A stretch of DNA of 64,000 nucleotides from Sphingomonas sp. Leaf32. Lineage in GTDB: Bacteria; Pseudomonadota; Alphaproteobacteria; Sphingomonadales; Sphingomonadaceae. Where the stretch lies: positions 402,885-466,884 of the forward strand of contig NZ_LMLA01000001.1 of NCBI RefSeq assembly GCF_001421765.1, read 5' to 3'. The notes under the pieces are model-generated. The model did no database searches and was not told the DNA's origin. It saw nothing but the letters and a program-made list of their open reading frames with translations. This document shows positions 47,372-58,277 of this stretch, piece by piece (the first letter of the stretch is position 1; every line of letters starts with the position of its first letter). Position numbers and translations under genes: made by a program.

Positions 47372-48298
47372 TCAGATCCGCTCGCCGCTTAACCGCTGGC
47401 AAACCATGTCGAGCTGACCGATCGTCGAATAGCCGATGGTGATGGATCCGCCCTTCTCGCCATGGCTGATCTGGATCTTCAACCCCAGCACGTCGCCCAA
47501 TTGCCGTTCCAGCGCGCGCAGATCGGCATCGGTCGCGCCGTCCCCCCCGCCACCGCTCATCGCCGGATCGCGTGGCGATCGTACGCGCTTCGGGTCGGGA
47601 TCGCGTGCCTGCCGCGCCATCCGTTCGACATCGCGTACCGACAGGCCCTTGGTCACCACCTTTTCGGCGATCGCCTCGGCACCGGGCACATGGATCAGCG
47701 CACGGGCATGGCCCATGCTCAACCGCTGGTCGCCGACCATGTCCTGGATCGGCTTGGGCAGTTCGAGCAGGCGGAGCAGATTGGTGACGTGGCTGCGCGA
47801 CTTGGCAACCAGATTGGCCAGCACCTCCTGAGTATGGCCGAACTCGTCGATCAGCCGGCGATAGCCCTCGGCCTCTTCGATCGCGGTCAGGTCGCGGCGC
47901 TGGATATTCTCGACCAGCGCGATTTCCATCGTCTCGGCATCGGTAAAGTCGCGCACGACCACCGGTACCTCGTGCAACCGCGCCCGTTGCGCCGCACGCC
48001 AGCGACGCTCGCCGGCGACGATCTGATAGCCCTTGCCGTGCGGCCGAACCACGATCGGCTGGATTACCCCGCGCGCCGAGATCGATTCCGCCAGCTCGTC
48101 GAGCGCGGTTTCGTCGAAGAAGCGACGCGGCTGACCGGGCAGCGGCGCCAGCGCGGTAACCGGCAATTGCCGTACGCCGGTGGGCGGGGTCGATCCGCGC
48201 GCCGTCGAAACCTCGCCATCGGGTTCGCCCAGCAGCGAACTCAACCCCCGGCCAAGCCCTCCCATGCGTGGACGGCGCGGCGTTGCCGGCTCGCTCAT
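47372..48298 (-). CDS. parB: Chromosome partitioning protein ParB
   Basis: A 308-residue CTPase/centromere-binding protein. The N-terminal CTP-binding domain has the GERRWRAAQRA box, and HTH motifs (VANLVAKSRSHVTNLLRLLE) bind parS. The C-terminal dimerisation domain is present. It binds the parS-like sites in this window and spreads from them. Its ATG overlaps the parA stop by four bases (ATGA). Confidence 0.97.
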   Translation of the reverse strand: MSEPATPRRPRMGGLGRGLSSLLGEPDGEVSTARGSTPPTGVRQLPVTALAPLPGQPRRFFDETALDELAESISARGVIQPIVVRPHGKGYQIVAGERRWRAAQRARLHEVPVVVRDFTDAETMEIALVENIQRRDLTAIEEAEGYRRLIDEFGHTQEVLANLVAKSRSHVTNLLRLLELPKPIQDMVGDQRLSMGHARALIHVPGAEAIAEKVVTKGLSVRDVERMARQARDPDPKRVRSPRDPAMSGGGGDGATDADLRALERQLGDVLGLKIQISHGEKGGSITIGYSTIGQLDMVCQRLSGERI

Positions 48299-49074
48299 GC
48301 CGCCTCCGCCAGTTGCGGCAGGCGGGCGATCACTTCACGCGCCAGCGCGATATAGGCTTCCGACCCGGCACAGCGATAATCATAGATCAGCGCGGGCACG
48401 CCATGGCTGGGCGCTTCGGACAGGCGCACATTGCGCGGGATTACCGTATCGAACACCACTTTCCCCAACACCGCGCGCACATCGTCCGACACCTGATCGG
48501 TCAGCCGGTTGCGCCGGTCGTACATCGTCAACACTACGCCCAGGATCGACAGACCGGGATTGAACCGGCCGCGAATCCGCTCGACGGTGCTCAGCAGCTG
48601 GCTGAGTCCCTCCAGAGCAAAGAACTCGCACTGGAGCGGCACCAACAGCGCATGGCTCGCTACCATCGCGTTAATGGTCAGCAGGCCGAGCGACGGCGGA
48701 CAGTCGATCAGGATAACATCCCACTTCCCGCCGCTGGCCTCGACCACCCGGTCCAGCCGGTGGGTGCGCACCTCGAACTCGATCAGCTCGATTTCGGCAC
48801 CCGACAGATCGACGGTGGCGGGTACGATCGACAGGCGTGGCACCTTGGTCGGGATCGCCGCCTCGTTCAGCATCAGGTCGCCGACCAGCAGGTCATAGGT
48901 CGAATGCTCGCGATCGTTGCGGCCGATGCCGAGACCCGTCGACGCATTGCCCTGCGGATCGAGGTCGAGGATCAACACCTCCAGCCCAGTCGCCGCCAAG
49001 GCGGTACCGACGTTGATCGCCGTGGTGGTCTTGCCGACGCCCCCCTTCTGGTTCGCGATGGCAATGCAAATCAT
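48295..49074 (-). CDS. parA: Chromosome partitioning ATPase ParA (Soj)
   Basis: A 259-residue Walker-type ATPase with the deviant Walker A KGGVGKTTTA at about 10-18 and downstream LIDCPPSLGLLTINAM. ParA works with ParB to move origins apart. The start overlaps the rsmG 3' end. A parS-like site lies just upstream inside rsmG. Confidence 0.97.
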   Translation of the reverse strand: MICIAIANQKGGVGKTTTAINVGTALAATGLEVLILDLDPQGNASTGLGIGRNDREHSTYDLLVGDLMLNEAAIPTKVPRLSIVPATVDLSGAEIELIEFEVRTHRLDRVVEASGGKWDVILIDCPPSLGLLTINAMVASHALLVPLQCEFFALEGLSQLLSTVERIRGRFNPGLSILGVVLTMYDRRNRLTDQVSDDVRAVLGKVVFDTVIPRNVRLSEAPSHGVPALIYDYRCAGSEAYIALAREVIARLPQLAEAA

Positions 49075-49691
49075 GCTTGGCGCACTCCCTTGGCGACCAC
49101 GATCGACGATGTCGGATCGGTAATGCTATGTTCCACGTGAAACATCCCGCGCCAGTCGGCCTTGGCCTCGACCAGTTCTTCGGCGGCGGAACGTCCCTTC
49201 GGCAACACCCATATCGTATCGGTATCGCTATGCCGATGGCCGATCGCAAATAACGCGGCCAGTCGTGCCACCGCACGCGCGGTGATGATCGCTGCCGGGC
49301 GGTCCGCCGGCAATTTCTCGATTTTGGCCTGATGCACGACGACATTGGACAGCTTCAGGTCTGCGGCCACCTCGCCCAGCAACGCCGCCCGCCGCGCCCG
49401 CGGTTCGACCAGCACGATGCGGCGATCGGTCAGGATCGCGGCGACGATGCCGGGGAATCCCGCCCCTGATCCGATGTCGATCCAGTCCCCCGCCCCGGCA
49501 GGTTCGGCCAGCGGCACCAGTTGCGCGGAGTCGAGGAGATGCCGTTCCCAGATATGCTCGATCGTCGAGGCCGCGATCAGATTCTGGTTGGCGGTTTCGG
49601 CGACGATCCGGTCGGCGAATTGCGCCAGTCGGTTGGTACGCTCCACCCCGAAGCGCGCCTCGATCCAGCGACGGGCGTCCTGTTCGGTCAT
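49071..49691 (-). CDS. rsmG: 16S rRNA (guanine527-N7) methyltransferase
   Basis: A 206-residue RsmG (GidB) with the SAM motif [15 protein letters not shown] and [20 protein letters not shown]. It methylates G527 of 16S rRNA. The start at 49691 was chosen from the family N-terminus ([16 protein letters not shown]); an upstream frame to 50012 is a shadow. Its 5' end overlaps mnmG's stop by four bases. Its C-terminal region contains a parS-like site. Confidence 0.96.
   Translation of the reverse strand: MTEQDARRWIEARFGVERTNRLAQFADRIVAETANQNLIAASTIEHIWERHLLDSAQLVPLAEPAGAGDWIDIGSGAGFPGIVAAILTDRRIVLVEPRARRAALLGEVAADLKLSNVVVHQAKIEKLPADRPAAIITARAVARLAALFAIGHRHSDTDTIWVLPKGRSAAEELVEAKADWRGMFHVEHSITDPTSSIVVAKGVRQA
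49129..49144. other. parS-like palindrome (site 2)
   Basis: TGTTCCACGTGAAACA is one base from the consensus TGTTTCACGTGAAACA. It lies inside the 3' part of rsmG, where it codes FHVEH, close to parA. About 7.5 kb left of the origin. Confidence 0.85.
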
Positions 49692-51514
49692 GCCGCCAGC
49701 TTGCCCCCACGATGATGCAACAGGATCGCGACCAGCGCCGCCGGCGTAACCCCCTGGATACGTCCGGCGGCGGCGAGGGTCTCGGGCGCGGCGGACGTCA
49801 GCCGTTCGACCATCTCGTTCGACAGGCCGGGCACCGCGCCATAAGTAAAGTTTGCGGGCAATGCGACATGGTCGACCCGCGCCGCCGCCAGTTCGGCCGC
49901 CTGCCGTTCCAGATACGGCGCGTAGCGCGCATCCTCGATCAACTCGCCCAAAAGCTCGTCCTGCACATCGATCCCCAGATGCTGCGCCGTGACGCCCGGC
50001 ACCAACAGCCATTCCCCGCCGCTGCGGGTATCGGTGCCGGCGACCGGAGCACCCTTCGTCGCGAGGGCGTTGGCGACATGCCGCACGGACAGTGCCATCG
50101 ACAGCGCCGCCCGCTTCTCCTCGCGCGCAGCATGAAACGCGATGCGGTCCGCCGACAGCAAACCTGCCGCAGCGCCGGTGGAACCGAGCCGGGTAGCGGC
50201 GTTGTCCGACCGCAGCCGCAGCCGATATTCGGCCCGCGCGGTCATCATGCGGTACGGCTCCGAGACGCCCTGCAACACCAGGTCGTCGATCATCACGCCG
50301 ATATAGCTCGACTCGCGCGACAGGATCAGGGGGTCAAGCCCCAGCGCCTCGCCCGCCGCATTGGCACCGGCGACCAGCCCCTGTCCACCGGCCTCTTCAT
50401 AGCCGGTGGTGCCGTTGATCTGACCGGCAAAATACAACCCGCCCAAGGCCCGCAGCCCAAGTGTGGCCGACAGTGCGCGCGGGTCGATATAGTCATATTC
50501 GACGGCGTAGCCCGGCGTCACGATCTCCACCCGCTCCAGCCCGACGACGCTGCGCAACATCGCCTGCTGCACATCGGTCGGCAGCGAGGTCGACACGCCG
50601 TTGGGATAGACCAGATGCGTGTCCAGCCCTTCGGGTTCGAGAAATATCTGGTGCCCGTCGCGATCGCCGAAGCGATGCACCTTGTCCTCGATCGACGGGC
50701 AATAGCGCGGCCCCCGCCCCTCGATTGATCCCCCGAACAGCGGCGATCGGTCCAGCGCGGCGCGAATGATGTCGTGCGTTTCGGCGGTCGTCCGCGCGAT
50801 GGCGCAGGCGAGCTGCGGCAAGCGCCTGGCCGGATCGGACAATGGCGACATCGTCCAGATGTCTGCATCCGACGGCTGTTCGGGGAGCCTGGCCCAATCG
50901 ATCGTCCGTCCGTCGAGACGCGGCGGCGTGCCGGTCTTCAGCCGCGCGATCGGCAGCGACAGGTCGCGCAACTGCTGTCCCAGGCGCGTCGCGGCACGCT
51001 CGCCGACACGCCCGCCGACCGCACGCTCCTCACCCCGGAACATCGTACCACCCAGGAACGTGCCCGTCGCCAGCACCACCGTCCGCGCACCGATCCGGCT
51101 GCCATCGGCCAGCTCGACACCCGTCACCCGGTCGCCCTGGGTGGTCAGCGCGACCGTATCACCGCCCAGCACGGTCAGCCTGGGATGGGCCAGGAGCGAC
51201 CGCACCGCCGCGGCATAGCGCACGCGATCGGCCTGGACCCGCGGCCCCTGCACCGCCGACCCCTTCGATCGGTTGAGCATCCGGTGATGAATCGCCGCCG
51301 CATCCGCCGCCCGCGCCATCAGTCCGTCGAGCGCGTCGATCTCGCGAACGATATGCCCCTTACCCAGCCCCCCGATCGCCGGGTTGCAGGACATCGCGCC
51401 GATCCGTTCAGGTGCGAAATCAATCAGCAGCGTGGTTGCACCGCGCCGGGCCGCTGCCGCCGCTGCTTCGGTGCCGGCATGGCCGCCACCGACGATCACT
51501 ACATCATAGGTCAT
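49688..51514 (-). CDS. mnmG: tRNA uridine-5-carboxymethylaminomethyl modification enzyme MnmG
   Basis: A 608-residue flavoprotein (GidA) that, with MnmE, makes the cmnm5 modification at the wobble uridine of several tRNAs. The FAD motif is [20 protein letters not shown] near the N-terminus, and the family segment [21 protein letters not shown] is present. It shares its operon with rsmG and the par genes. A parS-like site lies just upstream. Confidence 0.97.
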   Translation of the reverse strand: MTYDVVIVGGGHAGTEAAAAAARRGATTLLIDFAPERIGAMSCNPAIGGLGKGHIVREIDALDGLMARAADAAAIHHRMLNRSKGSAVQGPRVQADRVRYAAAVRSLLAHPRLTVLGGDTVALTTQGDRVTGVELADGSRIGARTVVLATGTFLGGTMFRGEERAVGGRVGERAATRLGQQLRDLSLPIARLKTGTPPRLDGRTIDWARLPEQPSDADIWTMSPLSDPARRLPQLACAIARTTAETHDIIRAALDRSPLFGGSIEGRGPRYCPSIEDKVHRFGDRDGHQIFLEPEGLDTHLVYPNGVSTSLPTDVQQAMLRSVVGLERVEIVTPGYAVEYDYIDPRALSATLGLRALGGLYFAGQINGTTGYEEAGGQGLVAGANAAGEALGLDPLILSRESSYIGVMIDDLVLQGVSEPYRMMTARAEYRLRLRSDNAATRLGSTGAAAGLLSADRIAFHAAREEKRAALSMALSVRHVANALATKGAPVAGTDTRSGGEWLLVPGVTAQHLGIDVQDELLGELIEDARYAPYLERQAAELAAARVDHVALPANFTYGAVPGLSNEMVERLTSAAPETLAAAGRIQGVTPAALVAILLHHRGGKLAA

Positions 51515-51523
51515 GCTGCTCGT

Positions 51524-51539
51524 GGTTCCACGTGGAACA
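51524..51539. other. parS-like palindrome (site 3)
   Basis: GGTTCCACGTGGAACA in the 25-bp gap between mnmG and mnmE, a near-consensus parS with two-base changes. About 5 kb left of the predicted origin. Confidence 0.75.
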
Positions 51540-52829
51540 TTATTTGCCGATACAGAAGCGACCGAACAGATCGTCGAGAACCGCCTCGGTCGCGCGCATC
51601 CCGGTCAACGCCGCGAATGCCTGCACCGCATAGCGCAATTCCTCGGCCAGCAACAGCGGGTCGTCCTGCACCGCAGCACGTCCCAGCGCTGCCGCCGCCG
51701 ATGTCGCGTGATGCGCTTGCCGCCGGTTGAGCGCCAGTTCATCGACCTTGGGCAGCAAGGATGCAGCCTCCTTGGTCAGCGCTGTCCAGACCGCGTCGAT
51801 CCCGTCGCCGGTCGCTGCCGAAACCGCGATACGCTCCTCCACCGCCGCTTCACGAATATCCGCGCGGGGATAGAGTGCGATCACCCGACCTTCAGTCGGT
51901 GGTGCATCGTCACCCAGCCACAGCACGACATCCGCGCCAGCGATCAACCCGGTCGCCCGCTCGATCCCGATCCGCTCGATCGGATCGTCGCTGTCCTCAC
52001 GCAGCCCGGCCGTGTCGAGAAACAGCCACGCCACCCCTTCGCGCGTCACCGGTATCTCGATGACGTCGCGGGTCGTCCCGGCGACCGGCGACACGATCGC
52101 CGCCTCGCGTCCGACCAGCGCGTTGAGCAAGGTCGATTTGCCGGCATTGGGCGGTCCGGCCAGCACCACGCGAATACCGTCGCGCAACCGTTCGACCGGC
52201 GGCACGGCCAGTACCGTGCCGATGGTTTCCGACAATGCTCGGGCCTGCCCGCGAATGGTCACGACCACATCGCTGCCGGTATCGACATCGTCCTCGTCGG
52301 CATGATCCAGCACCGCTTCGATCATCGCCGACAACCGGGTTGCCGTCGCCGTCCAGTCGGCGACCGCCCGTCGCAGCCGACCGTCGCTGTTCGCCAGCGC
52401 CATCTGCCGCTGCGCCTCGGTTTCGGCCGACAGCAGGTCGCCCAGCCCTTCCGCTTCGGTCAGATCGATCCGTCCATGGGCCAGCGCACGCCGGGTAAAC
52501 TCTCCAGGTTCGGCGGCGCGCAGGCCCGGCAGGCCGGCCAGCGCCCGCTCGACGCTTGCCACCACGGCTCGCCCGCCATGTAGATGCAGTTCGACCAGAT
52601 CCTCGCCCGTCGCGGTCGTGGGGCCTGGAAAGACCAGTACCAACGCCCGATCGAGCAACCGGTTATCCACAGGATCGCGCAGCGCGCGGACGGCAGCGTG
52701 CCGGGGCGGCGGCAGGCGTCCCGCCAGTCGAGCGGCGGCGTCCAACGAGCCAGCCCCCGACACCCGCAATACGGCGATGGCGGCGGGCGGTCGTCCGCTC
52801 GACACCGCGAAAATGGTGTCAGCCGCCAC
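51540..52829 (-). CDS. mnmE: tRNA uridine-5-carboxymethylaminomethyl GTPase MnmE
   Basis: A 429-residue GTPase (TrmE). It has a folate-binding N-terminal domain, a G domain (G1 [10 protein letters not shown]3 DTAGLRE) and the C-terminal cysteine motif FCIGK. It works with MnmG. The 5' end overlaps the DUF6489 gene by about 11 bp, so co-transcription is likely. Confidence 0.96.
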   Translation of the reverse strand: MAADTIFAVSSGRPPAAIAVLRVSGAGSLDAAARLAGRLPPPRHAAVRALRDPVDNRLLDRALVLVFPGPTTATGEDLVELHLHGGRAVVASVERALAGLPGLRAAEPGEFTRRALAHGRIDLTEAEGLGDLLSAETEAQRQMALANSDGRLRRAVADWTATATRLSAMIEAVLDHADEDDVDTGSDVVVTIRGQARALSETIGTVLAVPPVERLRDGIRVVLAGPPNAGKSTLLNALVGREAAIVSPVAGTTRDVIEIPVTREGVAWLFLDTAGLREDSDDPIERIGIERATGLIAGADVVLWLGDDAPPTEGRVIALYPRADIREAAVEERIAVSAATGDGIDAVWTALTKEAASLLPKVDELALNRRQAHHATSAAAALGRAAVQDDPLLLAEELRYAVQAFAALTGMRATEAVLDDLFGRFCIGK

Positions 52830-53049
52830 GACCCGCCGTCTCGAACATCTTGCGCCAGAAGGTCATGCCCGCCTCGCCCATCGGCGCCCAGCTCTTCATC
52901 ATCTGGTCGAGCAGTTCGGGACTGGCACCCTTCTCCATCGTATCGGTCAGCATCGCGACATAGCGTTCATGGACCGGCGTGAAGTCGGGCAGGCCCATGG
53001 CACGGCGCGCTTCTTCGGGCGTGCAATCGACTTCGACGTTGATCTTCAT
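52819..53049 (-). CDS. DUF6489 family protein
   Basis: A 76-residue acidic protein: MKINVEVDCTPEEARRAMGL, then a helical PVHERYVAMLTDTMEKGASP and a C-terminal WAPMGEAGMTFWRKMFETA. Function unknown. It lies between mnmE and rho, overlapping the mnmE start. Confidence 0.75.
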   Translation of the reverse strand: MKINVEVDCTPEEARRAMGLPDFTPVHERYVAMLTDTMEKGASPELLDQMMKSWAPMGEAGMTFWRKMFETAGRGG

Positions 53050-53144
53050 GGGTGTTTCCCTGTGGTTCGCCCGCATGATAGGCGGAAACGCGGTCGATGG
53101 CGATATCGGTTGGTGGAGCGTCGCTGCGAGGAACTTTGCGATAG

Positions 53145-53153
53145 TTATCCACA
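53145..53153. other. DnaA box (outlying)
   Basis: Perfect TTATCCACA in the gap between DUF6489 and rho, one of seven perfect boxes between 52.6 and 59.8 kb. Confidence 0.6.
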
Positions 53154-53223
53154 GCCTTTTGAACAGGGTGGATATGACGACGCCCGCCTTTCCCTGTGGA
53201 AAAGACGGGCGTTTCTTGGGGCG

Positions 53224-53265
53224 GACGCGGGCAAAGCCCGCGTCGTCGGTCGGGGCGTTGCCCCG
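53224..53265. repeat. Two tandem perfect hairpins downstream of rho
   Basis: GACGCGGGC-AAA-GCCCGCGTC (53224-53244) and CGGGGC-GTT-GCCCCG (53251-53265). No T-runs follow on the minus strand, so they may act as mRNA 3'-end stabilisers or be REP-like units. They are in the 264-bp gap between rho and the DUF6489 gene. Confidence 0.55.
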
Positions 53266-53313
53266 CCGGCCGGCCGCGTTTGTGATCCGCGCCAGCATGG
53301 CGCGGTCCAAACG

Positions 53314-54570
<1,257 letters not shown>

Positions 54571-54714
54571 CGGGGGGTGGTCCAGATCAGCGAGATAGAG
54601 GCAAGGTCGGCGAACAAGGCGGACACAAGCGGCTGGGACGGGCGCACCGAGGACCGGGCACCGCTGTTGATGACCTAGGTGGCGACCTGCTCCAAGTCAA
54701 GCAGCCGGCGATGG

Positions 54715-55053
54715 TCAGCGCGCGGGTTCGACCTTGGTCACGCCGGGATCGAGCTTCGCGAACAGGGTCATTCTGGCCGATATCCGCTTCGCACAGGGCA
54801 ATGCCGCCGCGTCGAGTGCCGCCTTCGCCCCAGGCGCGCGCCGGATGCGCTGTACCGACGCCGCGATGTCGGTCGCCGGTGATGCCCCTTCGACGCGCCC
54901 AATGAAATAGACCATGCCGGCGGTCAGAATCGCCCGTTGGCTGGGTGCCGCGGTTTCGAACGATTGGGAAATGCTGGCGATGCAGCGCAGATCATCCCAG
55001 ACATTTACGGCCGGTACCGTTGCGGCCTGTACCGCCAACCAGATCGCCAGCAT
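54715..55053 (-). CDS. Hypothetical exported protein (112 aa)
   Basis: Begins with a short signal peptide (MLAIWLAVQAATVPA), followed by a soluble helical region (VWDDLRCIASISQSFETAAP, SQRAILTAGMVYFIGRVEGA) with two cysteines that could form a disulfide. Located between rho and hemJ. No family recognised. Confidence 0.6.
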   Translation of the reverse strand: MLAIWLAVQAATVPAVNVWDDLRCIASISQSFETAAPSQRAILTAGMVYFIGRVEGASPATDIAASVQRIRRAPGAKAALDAAALPCAKRISARMTLFAKLDPGVTKVEPAR

Positions 55054-55067
55054 CTACCCTGCCTCCC

Positions 55068-55523
55068 TCAGAACGGCTTGACCACCGCCAGCACGACCGC
55101 CGCAATCGCCGCCAGCGCCGGCAGTTCGTTGGCCAGCCGCAACTGCTTCGCCGTCAGCGTCGGCCGCCCCGCCGCCAGCTTGCGGGCGTAGCCCACCGAC
55201 CAGCTATGATAGCCGCTTAGCAGCACCACGACCAACAGCTTCGCGTGCAGCCAGCCCAACCCCGCGCCGCCGTCGAACAGCCCGACATTTGCCGCCAGCA
55301 ACAATCCCAGTACCCAGACGACCATCATCGCCGGGGTCAGGATCATCCGTCGCAGCAACGCCTCGCGCTTGATCCAGCGGGGCGGTTCGGCAGGATCGGA
55401 CAGCCCCTCCTGATGATGGACCAGATAGCGCGGCAGCATGAACAGTCCGGCCATCCAGAAGATGACGAACACGATATGCGCCGCCTTTATCCACAGATAG
55501 GCGCTGCCCAGAAACCCGCTCAT
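55068..55523 (-). CDS. hemJ: Protoporphyrinogen IX oxidase HemJ
   Basis: A 151-residue membrane protein with four hydrophobic helices; the first reads AYLWIKAAHIVFVIFWMAGL with the conserved histidine H16. It is the bacterial alternative to HemY/HemG for converting protoporphyrinogen to protoporphyrin. Its start overlaps the stop of hemE (ATGA), and it follows hemE in the same heme operon, supporting the assignment. Confidence 0.92.
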   Translation of the reverse strand: MSGFLGSAYLWIKAAHIVFVIFWMAGLFMLPRYLVHHQEGLSDPAEPPRWIKREALLRRMILTPAMMVVWVLGLLLAANVGLFDGGAGLGWLHAKLLVVVLLSGYHSWSVGYARKLAAGRPTLTAKQLRLANELPALAAIAAVVLAVVKPF

Positions 55524-56554
55524 GCCCGACGAACCCGTGCGACGAGCTGCTCGACATGCGCGATTGGCGTGTCCTGCTGAATGCCGTGACCGAGGTTGAA
55601 GATATGCGGACGGTCGGCAAAGGCGGCCAGCACCCGATCGACTCCAGCGTCCAGCGCTCCTCCCCCGGCGATCAGCAGCAGCGGGTCGAGATTGCCCTGC
55701 ACCGGCAAGCCTGTGGGTAACTGCGCGTTCGCCCACACGGGATCGACCGTTTCGTCCAATCCGATCGCATCAACGCGCGTTTCGCGGGCATAGGCGGCGA
55801 GCTTGCCGCCCGCGCCCTTGGGAAAACCGATGATCGGCACATCGCAGCGCGCGCGCAGCCCCTCGACGATCGCTACCGTCGGCGCGATCACCCAGCGTTC
55901 GAACTCGGCCGGGGCCAGGCTGCCCGACCAGCTGTCGAACAGCTGCACCGCCTCGACCCCGGCGGCGACCTGTCCCGCCAGATAATCGATCGTCATCGCG
56001 ACGATGCGGTCGATCAGTTCCTGCACCGCTGCCGGATCACCATAAGCCATGCGGCGCGCCTCGGCCTGCTCGCGGCTGCCCTTGCCCGCGATCATATAGG
56101 TGGCGACCGTCCAGGGCGATCCGGCGAAGCCCAGGAACGTCGTCCGACCCGGCAATGCCGCCGCCACCCCGCGCACCGTCGCATAGACCGGATCGAGGAT
56201 CGTTATATCCGGCCGCAGAGCATCGATAGCGGCCCGCGTGCGCAGTTCGGGTGCCAGGCGAGGCCCCTCGCCCGCTTCGAACCACAGCCGCTGTCCCAGG
56301 GCGTTGGGGACCATCAATATGTCGCTGAACAGGATCGCCCCGTCGAACGCAAAGCGGCGCAGCGGTTGCAACGTGACTTCCGCCGCGGCGGCGGGATCGT
56401 TGACCAGATCGAGGAAGCCCCCCTTCTCTGCCCGGAGCGCGCGATACTCGGGAAGATAGCGTCCCGCCTGTCGCATGAGCCAAAGCGGCGGGACGACAGG
56501 CTTCTCACCGGAAAGCACCCGGAGGAGTGGTTTGGGATCAGGAGAACCGGTCAG
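55520..56554 (-). CDS. hemE: Uroporphyrinogen decarboxylase
   Basis: A 344-residue enzyme of heme synthesis that removes four carboxylates from uroporphyrinogen III. The family signature WLMRQAGRYLPEYR and the later GFAGSPWTVATYM are intact. No ATG gives the expected N-terminus. Starting at the GTG at 56518 cuts into the conserved first helix. A CTG at 56554 (reading as TGSPDPKPLLRVLSGE) has a GGGAG ribosome site eight bases upstream, so I take CTG as the start. It is the gene left of the predicted origin, as in Caulobacter. Confidence 0.9.
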   Translation of the reverse strand: MTGSPDPKPLLRVLSGEKPVVPPLWLMRQAGRYLPEYRALRAEKGGFLDLVNDPAAAAEVTLQPLRRFAFDGAILFSDILMVPNALGQRLWFEAGEGPRLAPELRTRAAIDALRPDITILDPVYATVRGVAAALPGRTTFLGFAGSPWTVATYMIAGKGSREQAEARRMAYGDPAAVQELIDRIVAMTIDYLAGQVAAGVEAVQLFDSWSGSLAPAEFERWVIAPTVAIVEGLRARCDVPIIGFPKGAGGKLAAYARETRVDAIGLDETVDPVWANAQLPTGLPVQGNLDPLLLIAGGGALDAGVDRVLAAFADRPHIFNLGHGIQQDTPIAHVEQLVARVRRA

Positions 56555-56865
56555 CGTCGTCGCTCCCTTCTACTATTAAAGTAGAATCTAAATAGGTGGT
56601 TGAAAGCAGTTGGGCGGTGGATAGCGGGGCTTATGGTGGATTACCCGAAATGCCAACAGATTGACCCCTGCGGACTCGCTTGAATCCATCGATTCCCGTC
56701 TGCCCGTCCACACTATCCACAGCCTGTGGGTTGAATCGCTGCCTGTGTCGGGATTGTGGATAGTTTGGGCATGAAACCGGGCTTTCCCACAGCTTGGCGG
56801 GACGGCCGACTTACGCTAGCCCCTGCCCCCGACTTATCCACAGCCTTGTGCAGAAAGGGCCGTCC
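56555..56865. other. Probable chromosomal replication origin (oriC)
   Basis: A 311-bp gap between divergent hemE and ppsR, the same gene pair that brackets the Caulobacter origin. It contains a perfect DnaA box TTATCCACA (56834-56842), two CTATCCACA boxes on opposite strands (56713-56721 and 56755-56763), a weak TTTCCCACA (56783), and an A+T-rich stretch with the inverted repeat TTCTACT-ATTAA-AGTAGAA (56568-56586). Gene direction diverges from here. Confidence 0.8.
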
Positions 56866-57684
56866 ATGCGGCTGCACCTCCACCTCCTGTCCGACTCCAC
56901 CGGCGAAACGCTGGAGAATATCGCGAAGGCGGCGCTGGCGCAGTTCGACGATGTCGACACGATGCGCCATTTCTGGCCGATGGTCCGTTCCGAAACCCAT
57001 CTCGAACGCATCCTGGCGGAGATTACCGTCAACCCCGGCCTCGTCCTCTACACGCTGGTGAACCCGGCGATCCGGCGGATGCTGGAGGCGCGCTGCGCCG
57101 CATTGGGCCTGCCGATCGTCGCCCCGATGGACGCGGTCAGCAACGCGCTGTCCAATCTGCTGGGACAGGAGGCAAAGGCACGGCCGGGCCGCCAGCACAG
57201 CCTGGACGCCGCCTATTTCGCCCGGGTCGACGCGATCCAGTGGACCATCGCGCATGACGACGGCATCGCGTCGGAGGATTGGGAGGAGGCCGACATCGTG
57301 CTGGCCGGCGTGTCGCGATCATCCAAGACGCCGACCTCGATCTATCTCGCCAATCGCGGGTACAAAACCGCGAACATCCCCATCGTGGTCGAAAGCCCAC
57401 CGCCGCCGATCCTGTTCGGGCTGAAGAATCCGCTGGTCGTGGGCCTGACCACTAGCGCCGACCGGCTGATCGCGATCCGCCGCAACCGGCTGCTGTCGCT
57501 CAACCAGATGCCCGACACCGATTATGTCGAACAGGATGCGGTGGTGAAGGAATTGTCGTTCGCCCGGCGGATGTTCGCCGACAATGGCTGGCCGGTGATC
57601 GATGTCACCCGCCGGTCGATCGAGGAAACGGCGGCAGCGATCATCACCCTGTGCAACGATCGCAAGCTGGAGGCGCGCGCATGA
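56866..57684 (+). CDS. ppsR: Pyruvate, phosphate dikinase regulatory protein (DUF299)
   Basis: A 272-residue bifunctional serine/threonine kinase and phosphotransferase that turns PEP synthase or PPDK on and off. The P-loop-like motif is GVSRSSKT (148-155), with LSDSTGETLENIAKAAL near the N-terminus. It is right of the predicted origin. The start at 56866 begins the family N-terminus; longer frames run into the origin. Confidence 0.95.
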   Translation: MRLHLHLLSDSTGETLENIAKAALAQFDDVDTMRHFWPMVRSETHLERILAEITVNPGLVLYTLVNPAIRRMLEARCAALGLPIVAPMDAVSNALSNLLGQEAKARPGRQHSLDAAYFARVDAIQWTIAHDDGIASEDWEEADIVLAGVSRSSKTPTSIYLANRGYKTANIPIVVESPPPPILFGLKNPLVVGLTTSADRLIAIRRNRLLSLNQMPDTDYVEQDAVVKELSFARRMFADNGWPVIDVTRRSIEETAAAIITLCNDRKLEARA

Positions 57685-58277
57685 GCTTCGTCCTTGCCTC
57701 AATGAGCGCCACCCGCCGGGCGATGCTCGACGCCGCTGGCATTCCCCACGACGCCATGTCTAGCGGTCTGGACGAAGAAGCGGCCAAGGCGGCGCTGGCC
57801 GTGGAAAACCTGAAACCCCGCGACCTCGCCGACGCGCTGGCCGAAATGAAGGCGATGCGCGCCGCGACCCGTGTCGGCGGCGCGATGGTGCTGGGCGGCG
57901 ATTCCGTCGTCGCGCTGGCCGATGGCACCGTCCTCGACAAGCCGGTCGACCGCGCCGCCGCCGCCGCGCACCTGCGCGCGCTGTCCGGCGGGCGGCACGA
58001 CCTGTTCAGCGCAGCGGTGTTCGTCGAAGGTGGCCGGCCGGTCTGGCGCCATGTCGGCCATGCGAAACTGACCGTCCGCCCGCTGTCCGACGCGTTCATC
58101 GAAACCTATCTCGATGCCGAGTGGCCGGCGATCGCTGGCTGCGTCGGCTGTTTCCGGATCGAGGGGCCGGGCGTGCAGTTGTTCGACCGGATCGACGGCG
58201 ATCATTGGACGATCCTGGGGATGCCCTTGCTCGAAATCGCGCGCTACCTGCGCCAACGGGGAAAACTGCCCGCATGA
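57681..58277 (+). CDS. maf: Maf-family nucleoside triphosphate pyrophosphatase
   Basis: A 198-residue house-cleaning enzyme with the LASMSATRRAMLDAAGIPHD motif. It removes modified or excess nucleoside triphosphates, and its family affects septum formation. It is coupled to ppsR by a 4-bp overlap and to aroE by a 4-bp overlap. Confidence 0.94.
   Translation: MSFVLASMSATRRAMLDAAGIPHDAMSSGLDEEAAKAALAVENLKPRDLADALAEMKAMRAATRVGGAMVLGGDSVVALADGTVLDKPVDRAAAAAHLRALSGGRHDLFSAAVFVEGGRPVWRHVGHAKLTVRPLSDAFIETYLDAEWPAIAGCVGCFRIEGPGVQLFDRIDGDHWTILGMPLLEIARYLRQRGKLPA

Noticed and set aside
53224..53265. Hairpins below rho as intrinsic terminators
   Set aside because: Both stems are strong but neither is followed by a T-run on the minus strand, so they are listed as repeats only.
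56518..56520. GTG at 56518 as the hemE start
   Set aside because: It truncates a conserved helix and lacks a ribosome site; the CTG at 56554 fits better, though this is unproven.
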